Assembly: GCF_020907985.1 (NCBI RefSeq)
Contig: NZ_JAJJPA010000027.1
Coordinates: 1 to 64,000 of the forward strand
From: Kitasatospora humi
GTDB taxonomy: Bacteria; Actinomycetota; Actinomycetes; Streptomycetales; Streptomycetaceae
Reading direction: 5' to 3'
Length of the DNA stretch: 64,000 nt
Both the position numbers and the translations under genes were made by a program. The notes under the pieces were generated by a model. That model saw only the letters and a list, made by a program, of their open reading frames with translations. It searched no databases and was not told the origin of the DNA. Shown piece by piece: positions 1-8,416 of the stretch. How positions within the stretch are numbered: the first letter of the stretch is position 1; each line of letters starts with the position of its first letter.

Positions 1-57
1 TCCCCACTCCTGGCCCTGCGGCTCGGGGTGGGGGAGGGGGAGTCGTTCGCCGGCGGT

Positions 58-1467
58 TCAGCAGGGAGTGCTTCCCCGGCGCGACCCGCGCCTCGCCGTC
101 GCCCGTTCCACCAGCGCCACGGCCAGCACCCCGGCGGCCAGCACCACCACACCGGCGGCGGAGAGGGTGCCCATGGTGCCGAGGACGGCCACGCCCAGGG
201 CGGAGCCGGCCTGGCGGATGCCGTTGAGCGCGCCCTGGCCGGTGGCGGCCAGCTCGGTGGGCGCCGCGACGGCCATCTCCGCTGCGGCGCCGGGGATGGA
301 GAGGGTGCCGGCGGCGGCCAGGGCGAGCTCGGCGACCAGCACCAGGGTGAGCGGTGGGCGGTGACCGGTGGCGGGTAGCAGCAGGAGGCCGGCCAGCACG
401 GTGGCGGACATGCCGGCCAGCAGCACCGGGCGGGCGCCGTGCCGGGCCACCAGGCGGCCGGTGAAGAAGGGCATCACGCAGACCGGCAGGGTCAGTGGCA
501 GCGAGGCCAGACCGGCGTCGAGCGGCGAGAGCCGATAGGTGTGCTGCAGCCACAGGTCCACCAGGTAGAGCCCGCCGAAGTAGGCGAAGCACGAGACGGC
601 GGCGGCCACCAGCGCGGCCCGCACCCGGGGCAGGGCCAGCAGGGACGGCGGCAGCACCGGCGTGGGCGCCCGGCGCTCCACCAGAGCCAGCGCGGCGAAC
701 GCCGCGACCGCCAGCGCGATGGGCACCAGCGCCAACGGGGAGCCCCAACCGGCCACCCCGGCCTCGACCAGCCCGAAGGTCAGCGCGCCCAGGGCGCCGG
801 TGGAGAGCAGCAGACCGGAGCGGTCCAGCGCGCGCACCGCCTGCCGGGGCGGGGCGGGCAGCAGCCGGGACAGCGCCAGTGCGGCCAGCGCGATCGGCGG
901 TGCGGCCAGGAACACCAACCGCCAACCGCCGAGTTGGACCAGCAGACCGCCGAGCACCGGGCCGCAGGCCGCTCCCAGCCCGCTGAGCGCCGCCCAGGCG
1001 CCGATGGCCCGGGTGCGGCGGGCCGGGTCGGGGTTGAGGGCGATCAGCAGGGCCAGCGAGGCGGGCACCAGGCCGGCCCCGGCGGCGCCGAGCAGGGCGC
1101 GACCGGCGATCAGGGTGCCGATCTCCGGGGCGACGGCGCACAGGGTGGAGAGCACGGCGAAGGCGGCGAGCGCGGCCCGGTAGACCCTGCGCGGCCCCCA
1201 GCGGTCGGCGAGCACACCGGCGGCGAGCAGTAGTCCGGCGAACACCACGGTGTAGGCGTCGACGGCCCAGGGCACCGCGGCCGCGGCGGGGTGCAGCGAG
1301 TGCTCGAGATCGGGCACGGCGACATTGAGGATCGAGGTGTCGAGCAGCACCAGCAGGTTCCCGGTCGCGATGCCCGCGAAGGCGAGGCGGGAACGGCGTG
1401 GTGGCGGCGCGTCAGGCGTGTGGCAGGTGAGCGGGAGGGTTTCCGCGGGCAGGGCCTTGGTGGTCAT
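58..1467 (-). CDS. MFS drug exporter (DHA2-like)
   Basis: Predicted proton-coupled exporter of the major facilitator superfamily in the cytoplasmic membrane; the substrate cannot be told. It has 469 residues from the ATG at 1465-1467. The frame is open further upstream, but that part runs antisense through the LysR gene and is not credible. After about 30 polar residues come many hydrophobic segments. The TM1 signature DTSILNVAVP is at residues 43-52, motif A (GVLADRWGPRR) follows TM2 at about 84-94, and a motif C-like GLGAACGPVLGG lies in TM5; the TM1 signature is typical of 14-TM DHA2 members. It is transcribed divergently from a LysR gene with 96 bp between the starts, which makes it that regulator's likely target. 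The shared gap holds an operator-like repeat. Confidence 0.9.
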   Translation of the reverse strand: MTTKALPAETLPLTCHTPDAPPPRRSRLAFAGIATGNLLVLLDTSILNVAVPDLEHSLHPAAAAVPWAVDAYTVVFAGLLLAAGVLADRWGPRRVYRAALAAFAVLSTLCAVAPEIGTLIAGRALLGAAGAGLVPASLALLIALNPDPARRTRAIGAWAALSGLGAACGPVLGGLLVQLGGWRLVFLAAPPIALAALALSRLLPAPPRQAVRALDRSGLLLSTGALGALTFGLVEAGVAGWGSPLALVPIALAVAAFAALALVERRAPTPVLPPSLLALPRVRAALVAAAVSCFAYFGGLYLVDLWLQHTYRLSPLDAGLASLPLTLPVCVMPFFTGRLVARHGARPVLLAGMSATVLAGLLLLPATGHRPPLTLVLVAELALAAAGTLSIPGAAAEMAVAAPTELAATGQGALNGIRQAGSALGVAVLGTMGTLSAAGVVVLAAGVLAVALVERATARRGSRRGSTPC

Positions 1468-1515
1468 GGCAACCACTCTCGCCGGAACGGTCCCGGTCGC
1501 GCGACACCCGAAGAT

Positions 1516-1542
1516 CGATGGCTCCATCGGAGTATCCGATGG
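1516..1542. promoter_or_regulatory. Probable LysR operator in a divergent gap
   Basis: A perfect palindrome, CGATGG-CT-CCATCG, sits at 1516-1529, and a third half-site CGATGG follows at 1537-1542, exactly 21 bp (two helical turns) after the first. It lies midway between the MFS and LysR starts. Same-face spacing of half-sites in a divergent gap is what LysR-type regulators usually bind. The assignment to this LysR protein is inference. Confidence 0.55.
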
Positions 1543-1563
1543 GCTGTCAGTACGCTTGGCGGC

Positions 1564-2496
1564 ATGGACCTCCGCTATCTTCGCGCCTTCGTGGCGGTCG
1601 CCGACCACGGCGGCATCTCGGCCGCCGCCCAGCAGCTCGGCTACGCCCAGTCCAGCGTCAGCGCGCAGCTCAAGCGACTGGAGGCGGAGCTCGGCGCGGC
1701 CGTACTGTTGCGGGCCGGCGGCGGAGCCACCCTCACCGAGGCTGGTCGACGGCTGCTGCCGCACGCGCGGGAGGCCCTGGAGCTCGACCAGCGGATGCGG
1801 CGGGCGGTGCTCGGCGAGCGACCCAGGCTGCGGATCGGTGCCCAGGAGTCGCTGGCGCACGCCTGGCTGCCGGACGTGCTGGCGGCCTTCGACTACGGCT
1901 CGGGCGGGCCGGGTGCCACCGCCGAGGTGGTACTCAGCGTGGGCAACCGGACCAAGCTCGACGCGCTGTTCAGCGCCGGGGAGTTGGACGTCGCCTTCCA
2001 GTACGACAACGGGGTGCGCGTCCTCGGGCCGTCCGCAGTGGTCGGGCACGACCGCACGGTGCTGGCCGCCGGGCCGTCCCATCCGCTCGCACGGGTCGGC
2101 ACGGTCACCGCGGCGCAGCTGCTGCAGTACGAGTTCCTGGTGGCCGAGCCGGGGTGCACCTCGGAGATGCTGGTGGACCGGTTCGGCCACGACTTGCTGG
2201 TGGGCGCCCAGGTCGCGATGGTGACCGGCTCGCTCGCCGCGCTGCTCCGGCTGACGGGGCACGGGCGCGGAGTCACCCTGCTGCCCGAGATGGCGGTCGC
2301 CCGAGAGCTGGAGAACGGCGAACTGGTTGAGCTGCCGCTGGCCGAGCGGGTCCGGCCGGTGAGCATCGTCGCCAAGTGGCATCCCCGGTTGGGCCTGGCC
2401 GACGGCCCCCTGCGGACCCTGCTGGCGGTGGCCCGCCGGGCCGACCCGCTCCCGGAGATGACGCACCTGGTCGGGCAGAGCTCCCAGGTCTCCTGA
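1564..2496 (+). CDS. LysR-family transcriptional regulator
   Basis: DNA-binding regulator of 310 residues. The start is the ATG at 1564, giving the classical LysR N-terminus MDLRYLRAFVAVADHGG. The winged helix-turn-helix spans about residues 1-60 (SAAAQQLGYAQSSVSAQLKRLE contains the recognition helix), and the ligand-binding LysR substrate domain fills about 88-295. The next gene in the opposite direction is a drug exporter, so it probably controls that exporter and itself in response to an unknown small molecule. The frame is open upstream, but the extra residues lack conserved content. The length is normal for the family. Confidence 0.92.
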   Translation: MDLRYLRAFVAVADHGGISAAAQQLGYAQSSVSAQLKRLEAELGAAVLLRAGGGATLTEAGRRLLPHAREALELDQRMRRAVLGERPRLRIGAQESLAHAWLPDVLAAFDYGSGGPGATAEVVLSVGNRTKLDALFSAGELDVAFQYDNGVRVLGPSAVVGHDRTVLAAGPSHPLARVGTVTAAQLLQYEFLVAEPGCTSEMLVDRFGHDLLVGAQVAMVTGSLAALLRLTGHGRGVTLLPEMAVARELENGELVELPLAERVRPVSIVAKWHPRLGLADGPLRTLLAVARRADPLPEMTHLVGQSSQVS

Positions 2497-2547
2497 CCGG
2501 CAGGGGCGTTCAGCACCCGTCGACGCGAGCGTCCCGGCCCGCGAGGC

Positions 2548-2644
2548 ACTGCGGCGCCCGGTCGGTGCGAGTCTTCGTGCCCGCGCGGGACTGCGGCGCC
2601 CGGTCGGGGCAAGTGCCCAGTCCGGCGCGATTCTTCGCGCCCGG
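2548..2644. repeat. Short direct repeats, about 42-bp period
   Basis: ACTGCGGCGCCCGGTCGG occurs at 2548 and again at 2590 (period 42 bp) with near-identical flanks. A partial third element (GCGA-TCTTCG-GCCCG type) occurs at about 2568 and again at about 2628. The array lies downstream of the LysR gene and of the convergent small membrane gene, where no gene is supported. The function is unknown. Confidence 0.5.
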
Positions 2645-2676
2645 GCCGACGGGAACCCTCCGGCCCGGGCGGGACC

Positions 2677-3060
2677 TCAGGCGGCCAGCGCCAGCACCGG
2701 CCGAGCGGCGGCCAGGGCGGCCGGACGGCGGCGGCGCAGCACCAGGGCGGCACAGATGGCGGCCAGCGGCAGCTCGGCACCGACCCCCATGCCCAGCGCG
2801 GCCAGCAGGTCGCCACCGGTGGCGGAGCTGCCGATGTCCCAGCAGGCGTCCCCGACGAGCAGCAGGGCCGCCCCCGCCGCGAACAGTCGGTGCAGTCCGC
2901 TGCCCCGGTGCAGCAGCAGCGCCGCGCCCGCCAGGCAGACCGCCTCGCCCAGGTCGAGCAGCACCCACCCGGCCGCGTCCCGCAGGGTCAGCGCCAGCAC
3001 GGCGATCCAGGGGAGCAGCGCCAGCGCCGCACCGCCGAGCACCCCAACCCGCCACCGCAT
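2677..3060 (-). CDS. Small four-helix membrane protein, unknown function
   Basis: Predicted integral membrane protein of 127 residues with about four hydrophobic segments: roughly 5-25, 33-48, 56-70 and 85-100. It ends in an Arg-rich loop and a short hydrophobic tail. I chose the ATG at 3058-3060; an in-frame GTG at 3070-3072 has a better ribosome-binding site (GGGGG about 8 nt upstream) and would add four residues. Upstream the frame continues only through Gly/Arg-rich sequence made of GTCGCC-type repeats, which is not credible coding sequence. Proteins of this shape are common in Streptomyces, but I know no function for them. Confidence 0.65.
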   Translation of the reverse strand: MRWRVGVLGGAALALLPWIAVLALTLRDAAGWVLLDLGEAVCLAGAALLLHRGSGLHRLFAAGAALLLVGDACWDIGSSATGGDLLAALGMGVGAELPLAAICAALVLRRRRPAALAAARPVLALAA

Positions 3061-3277
3061 CGAGACCTGCACCGTACTGCCCCCGTTCCCTTGAGTCCCT
3101 GTGTCCTTCAGCCCTGAACGCCCGTCGCCCCGCGCCCGTCGCCCCGCGCCCGTCGCCCCGCGCCTGTCGGCTCCTACCCGGCACCGGTGGCCGCCCGTCG
3201 CCCCCGTGCCCCCATGCCCGTCGCGACCCGTGCCGGCCATCCATCTGGTCACCCGTCAGGTCAGCCGGTTCGCAGGG

Positions 3278-3685
3278 TCAGACCAGCCGGGCCGGCCGCA
3301 GCCGCTCGATGCCGCCGTCCGCCCGCCGGGCCATCACCGCCAGCGCCGGCCCGCTCGTCCAGGCCAGCCAGAAGCCGCCCGCCAGCACCACCACCTCGCT
3401 CTCCTCCCAGCGTGCCCGCACCCGGGCCTGCGCGAAGGCGACGTCGGGCGCCGAACCGTCCGCCGCCAGCCGGCCCCACGCGAGGCCACCGGTGCGGGAG
3501 CGCCGAGCTCCGCGCAGCACCTCGGAGTTGAGCGAGCTGGCGACCAGGACGTCTATCAGCTCGCCCGCCTCGTAGACCTCGAGCGCGGCGCGACCCGCCT
3601 GGCCCGCGACCGCGCGCACCGACCACGGGCCGCCGATCGGACCGACCGGCATCGCCAACTGCCGGAGCTCCCGCACCGTGTTCAT
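3278..3685 (-). CDS. Conserved hypothetical protein, 135 residues
   Basis: I do not recognise a named family. The ATG at 3683-3685 has a good upstream GGGGAG ribosome-binding site. The product looks soluble and mixed alpha/beta, with a C-terminal stretch VVVLAGGFWLAWTSGPALAVMAR that is hydrophobic but too polar to be a clear membrane helix. Codon use fits the neighbours. It is followed on the minus strand by the small membrane protein gene, with a gap of about 200 bp, so a shared transcript is possible. It is divergent from the two-component operon. Confidence 0.6.
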   Translation of the reverse strand: MNTVRELRQLAMPVGPIGGPWSVRAVAGQAGRAALEVYEAGELIDVLVASSLNSEVLRGARRSRTGGLAWGRLAADGSAPDVAFAQARVRARWEESEVVVLAGGFWLAWTSGPALAVMARRADGGIERLRPARLV

Positions 3686-3802
3686 CCCGTCTCCCCTGAC
3701 CGTGCTCGACCTGCCCGAACGGACCGGCCGGAGCCGGTTTCTGACACCAACAAGCTTTCCGCTTCCGGGGGGCCGGCGTCTGTGGCGCTTGGTCCCGTCT
3801 TC

Positions 3803-3824
3803 GGGGTGTAGCTAGGTACACCCC
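3803..3824. promoter_or_regulatory. Inverted repeat before two-component operon
   Basis: GGGGTGTA-GCTAGG-TACACCCC is a perfect 8-bp-arm inverted repeat with a 6-nt centre, ending 56 nt before the histidine kinase GTG start. The position suits an autoregulatory site for the LuxR-type response regulator encoded here. It could also act as an RNA hairpin. Confidence 0.5.
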
Positions 3825-3880
3825 CAAGAGGGGCTCCCGCACCCGTGTCCGGCCTCGACCAGGCCCTTTAAGCTGGCGCC

Positions 3881-5197
3881 GTGATCAGGACCACCAGTCG
3901 ACTCCGGGAGCGGCTCCGCCAGGGCGCCGCGCACCCGAGCCTGGCCTGGGTGCGGGAGGCGGGCGAGCAGTACCGCGCCGTGCCCAGCCCGCGGCCGCCG
4001 GTGCCGTGGTCCACGGCGGCCGCTCACGAGGGGCTGCTGGTGGCCGCCGGGGTGCCGTTCGTGCTGCCGCTGCTGTTCCTGCTGACGTCGGCCCAGTTCT
4101 GGCTCTTCTGCACGGTCCTGTTGCCGGTGTTCGTGGGAGGGCTGTCGCGGGCGCAGCGCAGTCGGTTCCGCGCCCTGGGTGGGTTGGCCATCCCGGACCT
4201 CTCGCCGGTCAGCCCGCCCGGCACGCCGTGGCCGGCCCGCCTGCTGGCCTGGTGCACGGCGGAGTCCACCTACCGGCAGCTCGGCTACCACCTCGTGGTC
4301 GGCCCGCTGCTCACGCTGCTCGGCGTGGTGGCGCTGCTCGGCTGCGGCGCCGGCGTGCTGCTCAGCACGGTGGTCGGCTGGGGCTGGCTGATGGCGCGCG
4401 GCACTGCGGTGCGCGGCGGCGGTCAGACGCCCAGCGTGCTGATCTTCACGGCGATCGGCGCGGCCCTGCTGTTCGCCGCGCCCTGGTTGCTGGTCCGAAT
4501 AGCCCGGGTCGACCGCCGTGCGGCGCGGGCGCTGCTCGGCCCGAGCCGGGCCCGCGAGCTCCAGCAGCGCGTGGCGGACCTGGCCGAGAGCCGGGCCGGC
4601 GTGGTCGACGCGGCCGATGCCGAGCGCCGCCGGATCGAGCGCGACCTGCACGACGGCGCCCAGCAGCGGCTGGTATCGCTGGCGATGAACCTGGGTCTGG
4701 CTCGCAAGACCCTCAAGGACGTGCCACCCGAGGCGATGCAGGTGATCGTCGACGCCCATGAGGAGGCCCAGGCCGCCATCGCCGAGCTGCGCGACCTGGT
4801 CCGCGGCCTGCATCCGGTGGTGCTTGAGGACCGCGGGCTGGATGCGGCGCTGTCCGGCATCGCGGCCCGCGCCCCGCTGCCGGTCCGCCTCGACGTCCGG
4901 CTGGAGCGGCGGATGGCGTCCACTGTCGAGGCGGTCGCCTACTTCGTGGTCTCCGAGGCGCTGGCCAATGTCGCCAAGCACGCCCAGGCCTCCCGGGTCG
5001 ACCTGTCGGTCCACCAGCTCGGCCCTACCCTGCGCATCGTCATCACCGACGACGGGGTCGGCGGCGCCGATCCCACTCGCGGTACCGGTCTGGTCGGGCT
5101 GCGCAAGCGCGCCGCCTCGGTCGACGGGACGCTCACCATCACCAGCCCCCTGGGGGGCCCGACCGTCATCACTGTGGAGTTGCCGTGCGAGCTGTGA
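3881..5197 (+). CDS. Two-component sensor histidine kinase (HisKA_3)
   Basis: Membrane sensor kinase of 438 residues with a GTG start at 3881. It autophosphorylates on His and passes the phosphate to the response regulator encoded next. Hydrophobic segments occur at about 48-66, 70-87, 135-168 and 187-207, followed by a short linker. The HisKA_3 dimerisation motif RRIERDLHDGAQQRLVSLAM places the phospho-acceptor at His257. The HATPase domain closes the protein, with the N-box region (SEALANVAKHAQ) and DDGVGG...GTGLVGLRKR. No PAS, GAF or HAMP domain is visible. Its stop overlaps the response-regulator start by 13 nt, indicating translational coupling. The signal sensed is unknown. Confidence 0.93.
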   Translation: MIRTTSRLRERLRQGAAHPSLAWVREAGEQYRAVPSPRPPVPWSTAAAHEGLLVAAGVPFVLPLLFLLTSAQFWLFCTVLLPVFVGGLSRAQRSRFRALGGLAIPDLSPVSPPGTPWPARLLAWCTAESTYRQLGYHLVVGPLLTLLGVVALLGCGAGVLLSTVVGWGWLMARGTAVRGGGQTPSVLIFTAIGAALLFAAPWLLVRIARVDRRAARALLGPSRARELQQRVADLAESRAGVVDAADAERRRIERDLHDGAQQRLVSLAMNLGLARKTLKDVPPEAMQVIVDAHEEAQAAIAELRDLVRGLHPVVLEDRGLDAALSGIAARAPLPVRLDVRLERRMASTVEAVAYFVVSEALANVAKHAQASRVDLSVHQLGPTLRIVITDDGVGGADPTRGTGLVGLRKRAASVDGTLTITSPLGGPTVITVELPCEL

Positions 5198-5829
5198 TCG
5201 CGGAGGACTCGGTCCTGCTGCGGGTGGGCCTGGTCAAGGTGCTGGAGGCGGTGGGCTTCGAGGTGGTGGCCGCCGTCAGCGATGCCGAGGCGCTGCTCGC
5301 CGCCGTCGAGGAGCACCAGCCGAAGGTGGTGGTGACGGACGTCCGGATGCCGCCCGGCTTCACCGACGAGGGCGTCCGGGCCGCGCTGCTGATCCGCCAC
5401 CAGTGGCCCGAGATCGCGGTGCTGCTGCTCTCCCAGTACGTGGAGGAGCGGTACGCCGCCGATCTGCTGGCCTCCAACACCAGCGGCGTCGGCTATCTGC
5501 TCAAGGAGCGGGTGGCCAACGTCGACGACTTCGTGGACGCGTTGCAGCGGGTCGCGGCCGGCGGCACCGCGCTGGATCCGGAGGTGGTGGCCCAGCTGCT
5601 GGTCCGCCGGCACCGGGATCCGCTGGAGCGGCTCACCCCGCGCGAGCGCGACGTGCTGAAGCTGATGGCCCAGGGCCACTCCAACACCGCGATCGCGGAG
5701 TCCCTGGTGGTCAGCGACAGTGCGGTGGCCAAGCACATCAGCAGCATCTTCACCAAGCTGGAGCTGCCCGCCGCGGACGCCACCCACCGCCGGGTGCTCG
5801 CCGTGCTGCGGTACCTCGGGGAGGGCTGA
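5185..5829 (+). CDS. LuxR/NarL-type response regulator
   Basis: DNA-binding response regulator of 214 residues with a GTG start inside the kinase gene. The receiver domain (about 1-120) has the acidic pocket at Glu7/Asp8, phospho-acceptor Asp52 in VVVTDVRMPP, and Lys107 in GYLLKER. The LuxR helix-turn-helix (about 150-195) contains LTPRERDVLKLMAQGHSNTAIAE. It pairs with the upstream kinase and probably controls this operon through the inverted repeat at 3803-3824. A DUF4097 gene starts 2 nt after its stop, so the three genes form one transcription unit. Confidence 0.94.
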   Translation: MRAVIAEDSVLLRVGLVKVLEAVGFEVVAAVSDAEALLAAVEEHQPKVVVTDVRMPPGFTDEGVRAALLIRHQWPEIAVLLLSQYVEERYAADLLASNTSGVGYLLKERVANVDDFVDALQRVAAGGTALDPEVVAQLLVRRHRDPLERLTPRERDVLKLMAQGHSNTAIAESLVVSDSAVAKHISSIFTKLELPAADATHRRVLAVLRYLGEG

Positions 5830-5831
5830 GC

Positions 5832-6611
5832 GTGACGGGGGAGTACCGCCGCTGGCGCGCCATCGGCCTGCTGGCCGCCGCGCTGCTGATGGTGCTCGGC
5901 GCCGGCCAGACCTGGCACCTCGTCGCCCAGCAGGCGGGCGTCACCAACTACGTCTACCAGAGTCGCATCACCGCCCTGGAGTTGAACCTGGAGAACGCCA
6001 GCGCCCGGATCAGGCCGGGTTCCGACGGCACGGTCACCGTCAGCCAGACCAGCCGCTGGACACTCGGCCGCCCGCGGATCACCCGTGAACTGGACGGCAC
6101 CGTGCTGAAGATCGACATGCGCTGCCCCGGTGTGGTGCCGGTCGGCTCGATGGGCTGCGACGCCGACTTCGACATCACCGCGCCGGTCAACGCTGCCGTG
6201 AGGGTCAGGGGCAGCAGCACCGACACCACCATCAGCGGCCTCACCGGCGACCTCAACCTCAACGCCACCTCCGGCACCTTCCACCTGTTCGACGTGTCGG
6301 GCCGGCTGTCCGCCGATGTGACCAGCGGCTCGGTGACGGCTCGCGGGGTCGCCTCGGCCGAGGTCCGCACCAGCGTCAGCTCCGGATCGGCCGATCTCGC
6401 CTTCGTCACCGCGCCGCACCTGCTGTCGATGGCGGCCGGCTCCGGCTCGGTGCGTGCGGCGCTGCCGCGCGGCACCGGCTACCGGCTGGCCGTGACCATA
6501 GGCTCCGGCAGCCATGACGTCGACAGCGCCCTGGACGATCCCGGCTCCACCAACACCATCACCGCCAGCGCCGGCTCCGGCTCGGTGACGCTGGTGCGCA
6601 GCGGCGGCTGA
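5832..6611 (+). CDS. DUF4097-family membrane-anchored protein
   Basis: Protein of 259 residues with a GTG start at 5832, two bases after the response-regulator stop. One N-terminal hydrophobic segment (about 11-25) acts as signal or anchor. The rest is a repetitive right-handed beta structure typical of DUF4097 (putative adhesin-like) proteins: Gly/Ser/Asp-rich strands such as GDLNLNATSGTFHLF, GRLSADVTSGSVTARG and AGSGSVRAALPRG. It is probably exported and faces the outside of the membrane. Fixed linkage to a kinase and regulator suggests a role in envelope-stress signalling, as output or co-sensor, but that is inference. Confidence 0.8.
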   Translation: MTGEYRRWRAIGLLAAALLMVLGAGQTWHLVAQQAGVTNYVYQSRITALELNLENASARIRPGSDGTVTVSQTSRWTLGRPRITRELDGTVLKIDMRCPGVVPVGSMGCDADFDITAPVNAAVRVRGSSTDTTISGLTGDLNLNATSGTFHLFDVSGRLSADVTSGSVTARGVASAEVRTSVSSGSADLAFVTAPHLLSMAAGSGSVRAALPRGTGYRLAVTIGSGSHDVDSALDDPGSTNTITASAGSGSVTLVRSGG

Positions 6612-6685
6612 GCGGTCCGGGAGGGCGCTGCGCCAGGTGGGGGACAATGGAGAGTCCCGTCCATCCGATCCGCCGAGGTCCGCGC

Positions 6686-7852
6686 ATGACGATCACGTCC
6701 GCTCCCGCCGCCGCTCCCGTGGCGACGCCGCTGTCGATCGGCCCGCTCCAGGTCTGGCCGCCGGTGGTGCTGGCGCCGATGGCGGGCATCACCAACGCCC
6801 CGTTCCGCACCCTGTGCCGGGAGCAGTCCGGCGGGCGCGGCCTGTTCGTCAGCGAGATGATCACCACCCGGGCCCTGGTCGAGCGGAACGCCAAGACCAT
6901 GCAGCTGATCCAGTTCGACCCGAGCGAGCAGCCCCGGTCGATCCAGCTCTACGGAGTGGACCCGGTGACCGTCGGCAAGGCCGCCCGCATGATCGCCGAG
7001 GAGGACCTGGCCGACCACATCGACCTCAACTTCGGCTGTCCGGTCCCCAAGGTGACCCGCAAGGGCGGCGGATCGGCCCTCCCCTACAAGCGCAACCTGC
7101 TGCGCGAGCTGCTGCGCGAGGCGGTGGCCGGGGCCGGCGGCCTGCCGGTGACCATGAAGATGCGCAAGGGCATCGACGACGACCACCTCACCTACCTGGA
7201 CGCCGGCCGGATCGGCGCCGAGGAGGGCGTGTCCGCGATCGCGCTGCACGGCCGCACCGCCCACCAGCACTACGGCGGCCAGGCCGACTGGTCGGCGATC
7301 GCCCGGCTGCGCGAGGCGGTGCCGGCGCACATCCCGGTGCTCGGCAACGGCGACATCTGGTCCGCCCCGGACGCGCTGCGGATGATCCGCGAGACCGGTT
7401 GCGACGGCGTGGTGGTCGGCCGCGGCTGCCTGGGTCGGCCGTGGCTGTTCAAGGACCTGGTCTCGGTCTTCGAGGGCGTCACCGACCCGGTCCGCCCGAG
7501 CTTCGCCGAGGTGGCGGCCACCATGCTGCGCCACGCCGAGCTGCTCGGGCAGTGGATGAACGACGAGCACCGCGGCGTGGTCGACTTCCGCAAGCACGTG
7601 GCCTGGTACACCAAGGGCTTCTCGGTCGGCTCACAGCTGCGGGTCAAGCTGGCCATGGCGAGCTCGCTGGCCGAGCTCGGCGAGCTGCTGGCCGAGGTGG
7701 ACCAGGAGCAGCGCTGGCCCGACTCGGCGGACGGTCCGCGCGGCCGCACCAGTGGCAACGGCCGGGTGGTCCTGCCGGACGGCTGGTTGGACGATCCGTA
7801 TGACTGCGCCATTCCGAGCGTTGAGGCCGAATCGGACACCTCTGGCGGCTGA
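6686..7852 (+). CDS. dusB: tRNA-dihydrouridine synthase (DusB-like)
   Basis: FMN-dependent enzyme that reduces specific uridines in the tRNA D-loop to dihydrouridine, using NADPH; cytoplasmic. The 388-residue product starts at the ATG at 6686 with a GAGG ribosome-binding site; an upstream in-frame ATG at 6647 would add 13 residues. The TIM-barrel signatures are clear: APMAGITNAPFR near the N-terminus, LNFGCPVPKVTRKGGGSAL with the catalytic cysteine, AIALHGRT, and the FMN phosphate loop region GCDGVVVGRGCLGRPWLF. The C-terminal helical domain contains FRKHVAWYTKGF. It is a single gene, closed by a strong terminator. Confidence 0.93.
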   Translation: MTITSAPAAAPVATPLSIGPLQVWPPVVLAPMAGITNAPFRTLCREQSGGRGLFVSEMITTRALVERNAKTMQLIQFDPSEQPRSIQLYGVDPVTVGKAARMIAEEDLADHIDLNFGCPVPKVTRKGGGSALPYKRNLLRELLREAVAGAGGLPVTMKMRKGIDDDHLTYLDAGRIGAEEGVSAIALHGRTAHQHYGGQADWSAIARLREAVPAHIPVLGNGDIWSAPDALRMIRETGCDGVVVGRGCLGRPWLFKDLVSVFEGVTDPVRPSFAEVAATMLRHAELLGQWMNDEHRGVVDFRKHVAWYTKGFSVGSQLRVKLAMASSLAELGELLAEVDQEQRWPDSADGPRGRTSGNGRVVLPDGWLDDPYDCAIPSVEAESDTSGG

Positions 7853-7873
7853 GTTGTACGATCCGTAAGAAAT

Positions 7874-7942
7874 GCTCCTCCGGCTCACTGGGCCGGAGTG
7901 GAGGAGCCCTCTTGGACACTATGGCCAGGAGGGCTCCTTTTT
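7874..7942 (+). terminator. Rho-independent terminator with overlapping hairpin
   Basis: AGGAGCCCTC (7902-7911) pairs perfectly with GAGGGCTCCT (7929-7938), followed by TTTTT, a textbook intrinsic terminator that is uncommon in streptomycetes. Just upstream, GCTCCTC (7874-7880) can pair with GAGGAGC (7901-7907), and CTCCGGC (7878-7884) with GCCGGAG (7892-7898). The upstream stem and the terminator stem share bases 7902-7907, so they cannot both form fully. It lies 20-90 nt after the dus stop. Confidence 0.8.
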
Positions 7943-8416
7943 GGCAGATTTTCATTACGCTGTGCCATTAGAACGGCGCGTTGCGCGATGATCTGACGAG
8001 TTTCGATACGTACGATGAGCGAGCCGCGTCCGTGACTCTTGCCACATGGAGTCGCGACTGACGGTCAGTCAGGGGGCCCGAAGGCGCCATGATGTCCAAA
8101 TCGCCTTCCGAACGGGCAGTGGTGCGGATCCGGTCCACTGGCTGCAGGAAATCAAGCCGGGGAAACGCGGCGGTTCACCTGCCACTACTGTCTGTCCGGC
8201 CCATGTGATCTTCAGGTGTCCATGCGTTCAACTCCTGAACGGTCGCTAGCGTCAGCCGGACGATTTCAACAACAAAGGTGAACGGCTTCACAAGCTTTTG
8301 ATCTCGGGGGTAACACGACGCTCCGGGGATCGGACGGCCTGTCGACGGCGCGCAACAGCCTTCGATCTGGGTATGTTCTCCGGCGTCAGGGCAACCCCGT
8401 GCGAGGAGACCGACCC
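7943..8416. other. Gene-free leader region before ppdK
   Basis: No supported gene lies between the dus terminator and ppdK. The stretch is less GC-rich than its surroundings, as promoter regions here often are. It holds a perfect 13-bp palindrome ACTGACGGTCAGT (8057-8069), an inverted repeat TTCAGG-N17-CCTGAA (8211-8239) with GTTCA-N5-TGAAC inside its right part, and a TAGCGT sequence (8247-8252) that could be a -10 element. A 67-codon open frame at 8046-8249 has no coding character. Confidence 0.45.

Noticed and set aside
58..1564. MFS protein extended to 802 residues
   Set aside because: The extra N-terminal 330 residues are antisense to the LysR gene; the ATG at 1467 gives a normal MFS start.
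8046..8249. 67-codon small gene before ppdK
   Set aside because: No ribosome-binding site, no codon bias and no recognisable family.
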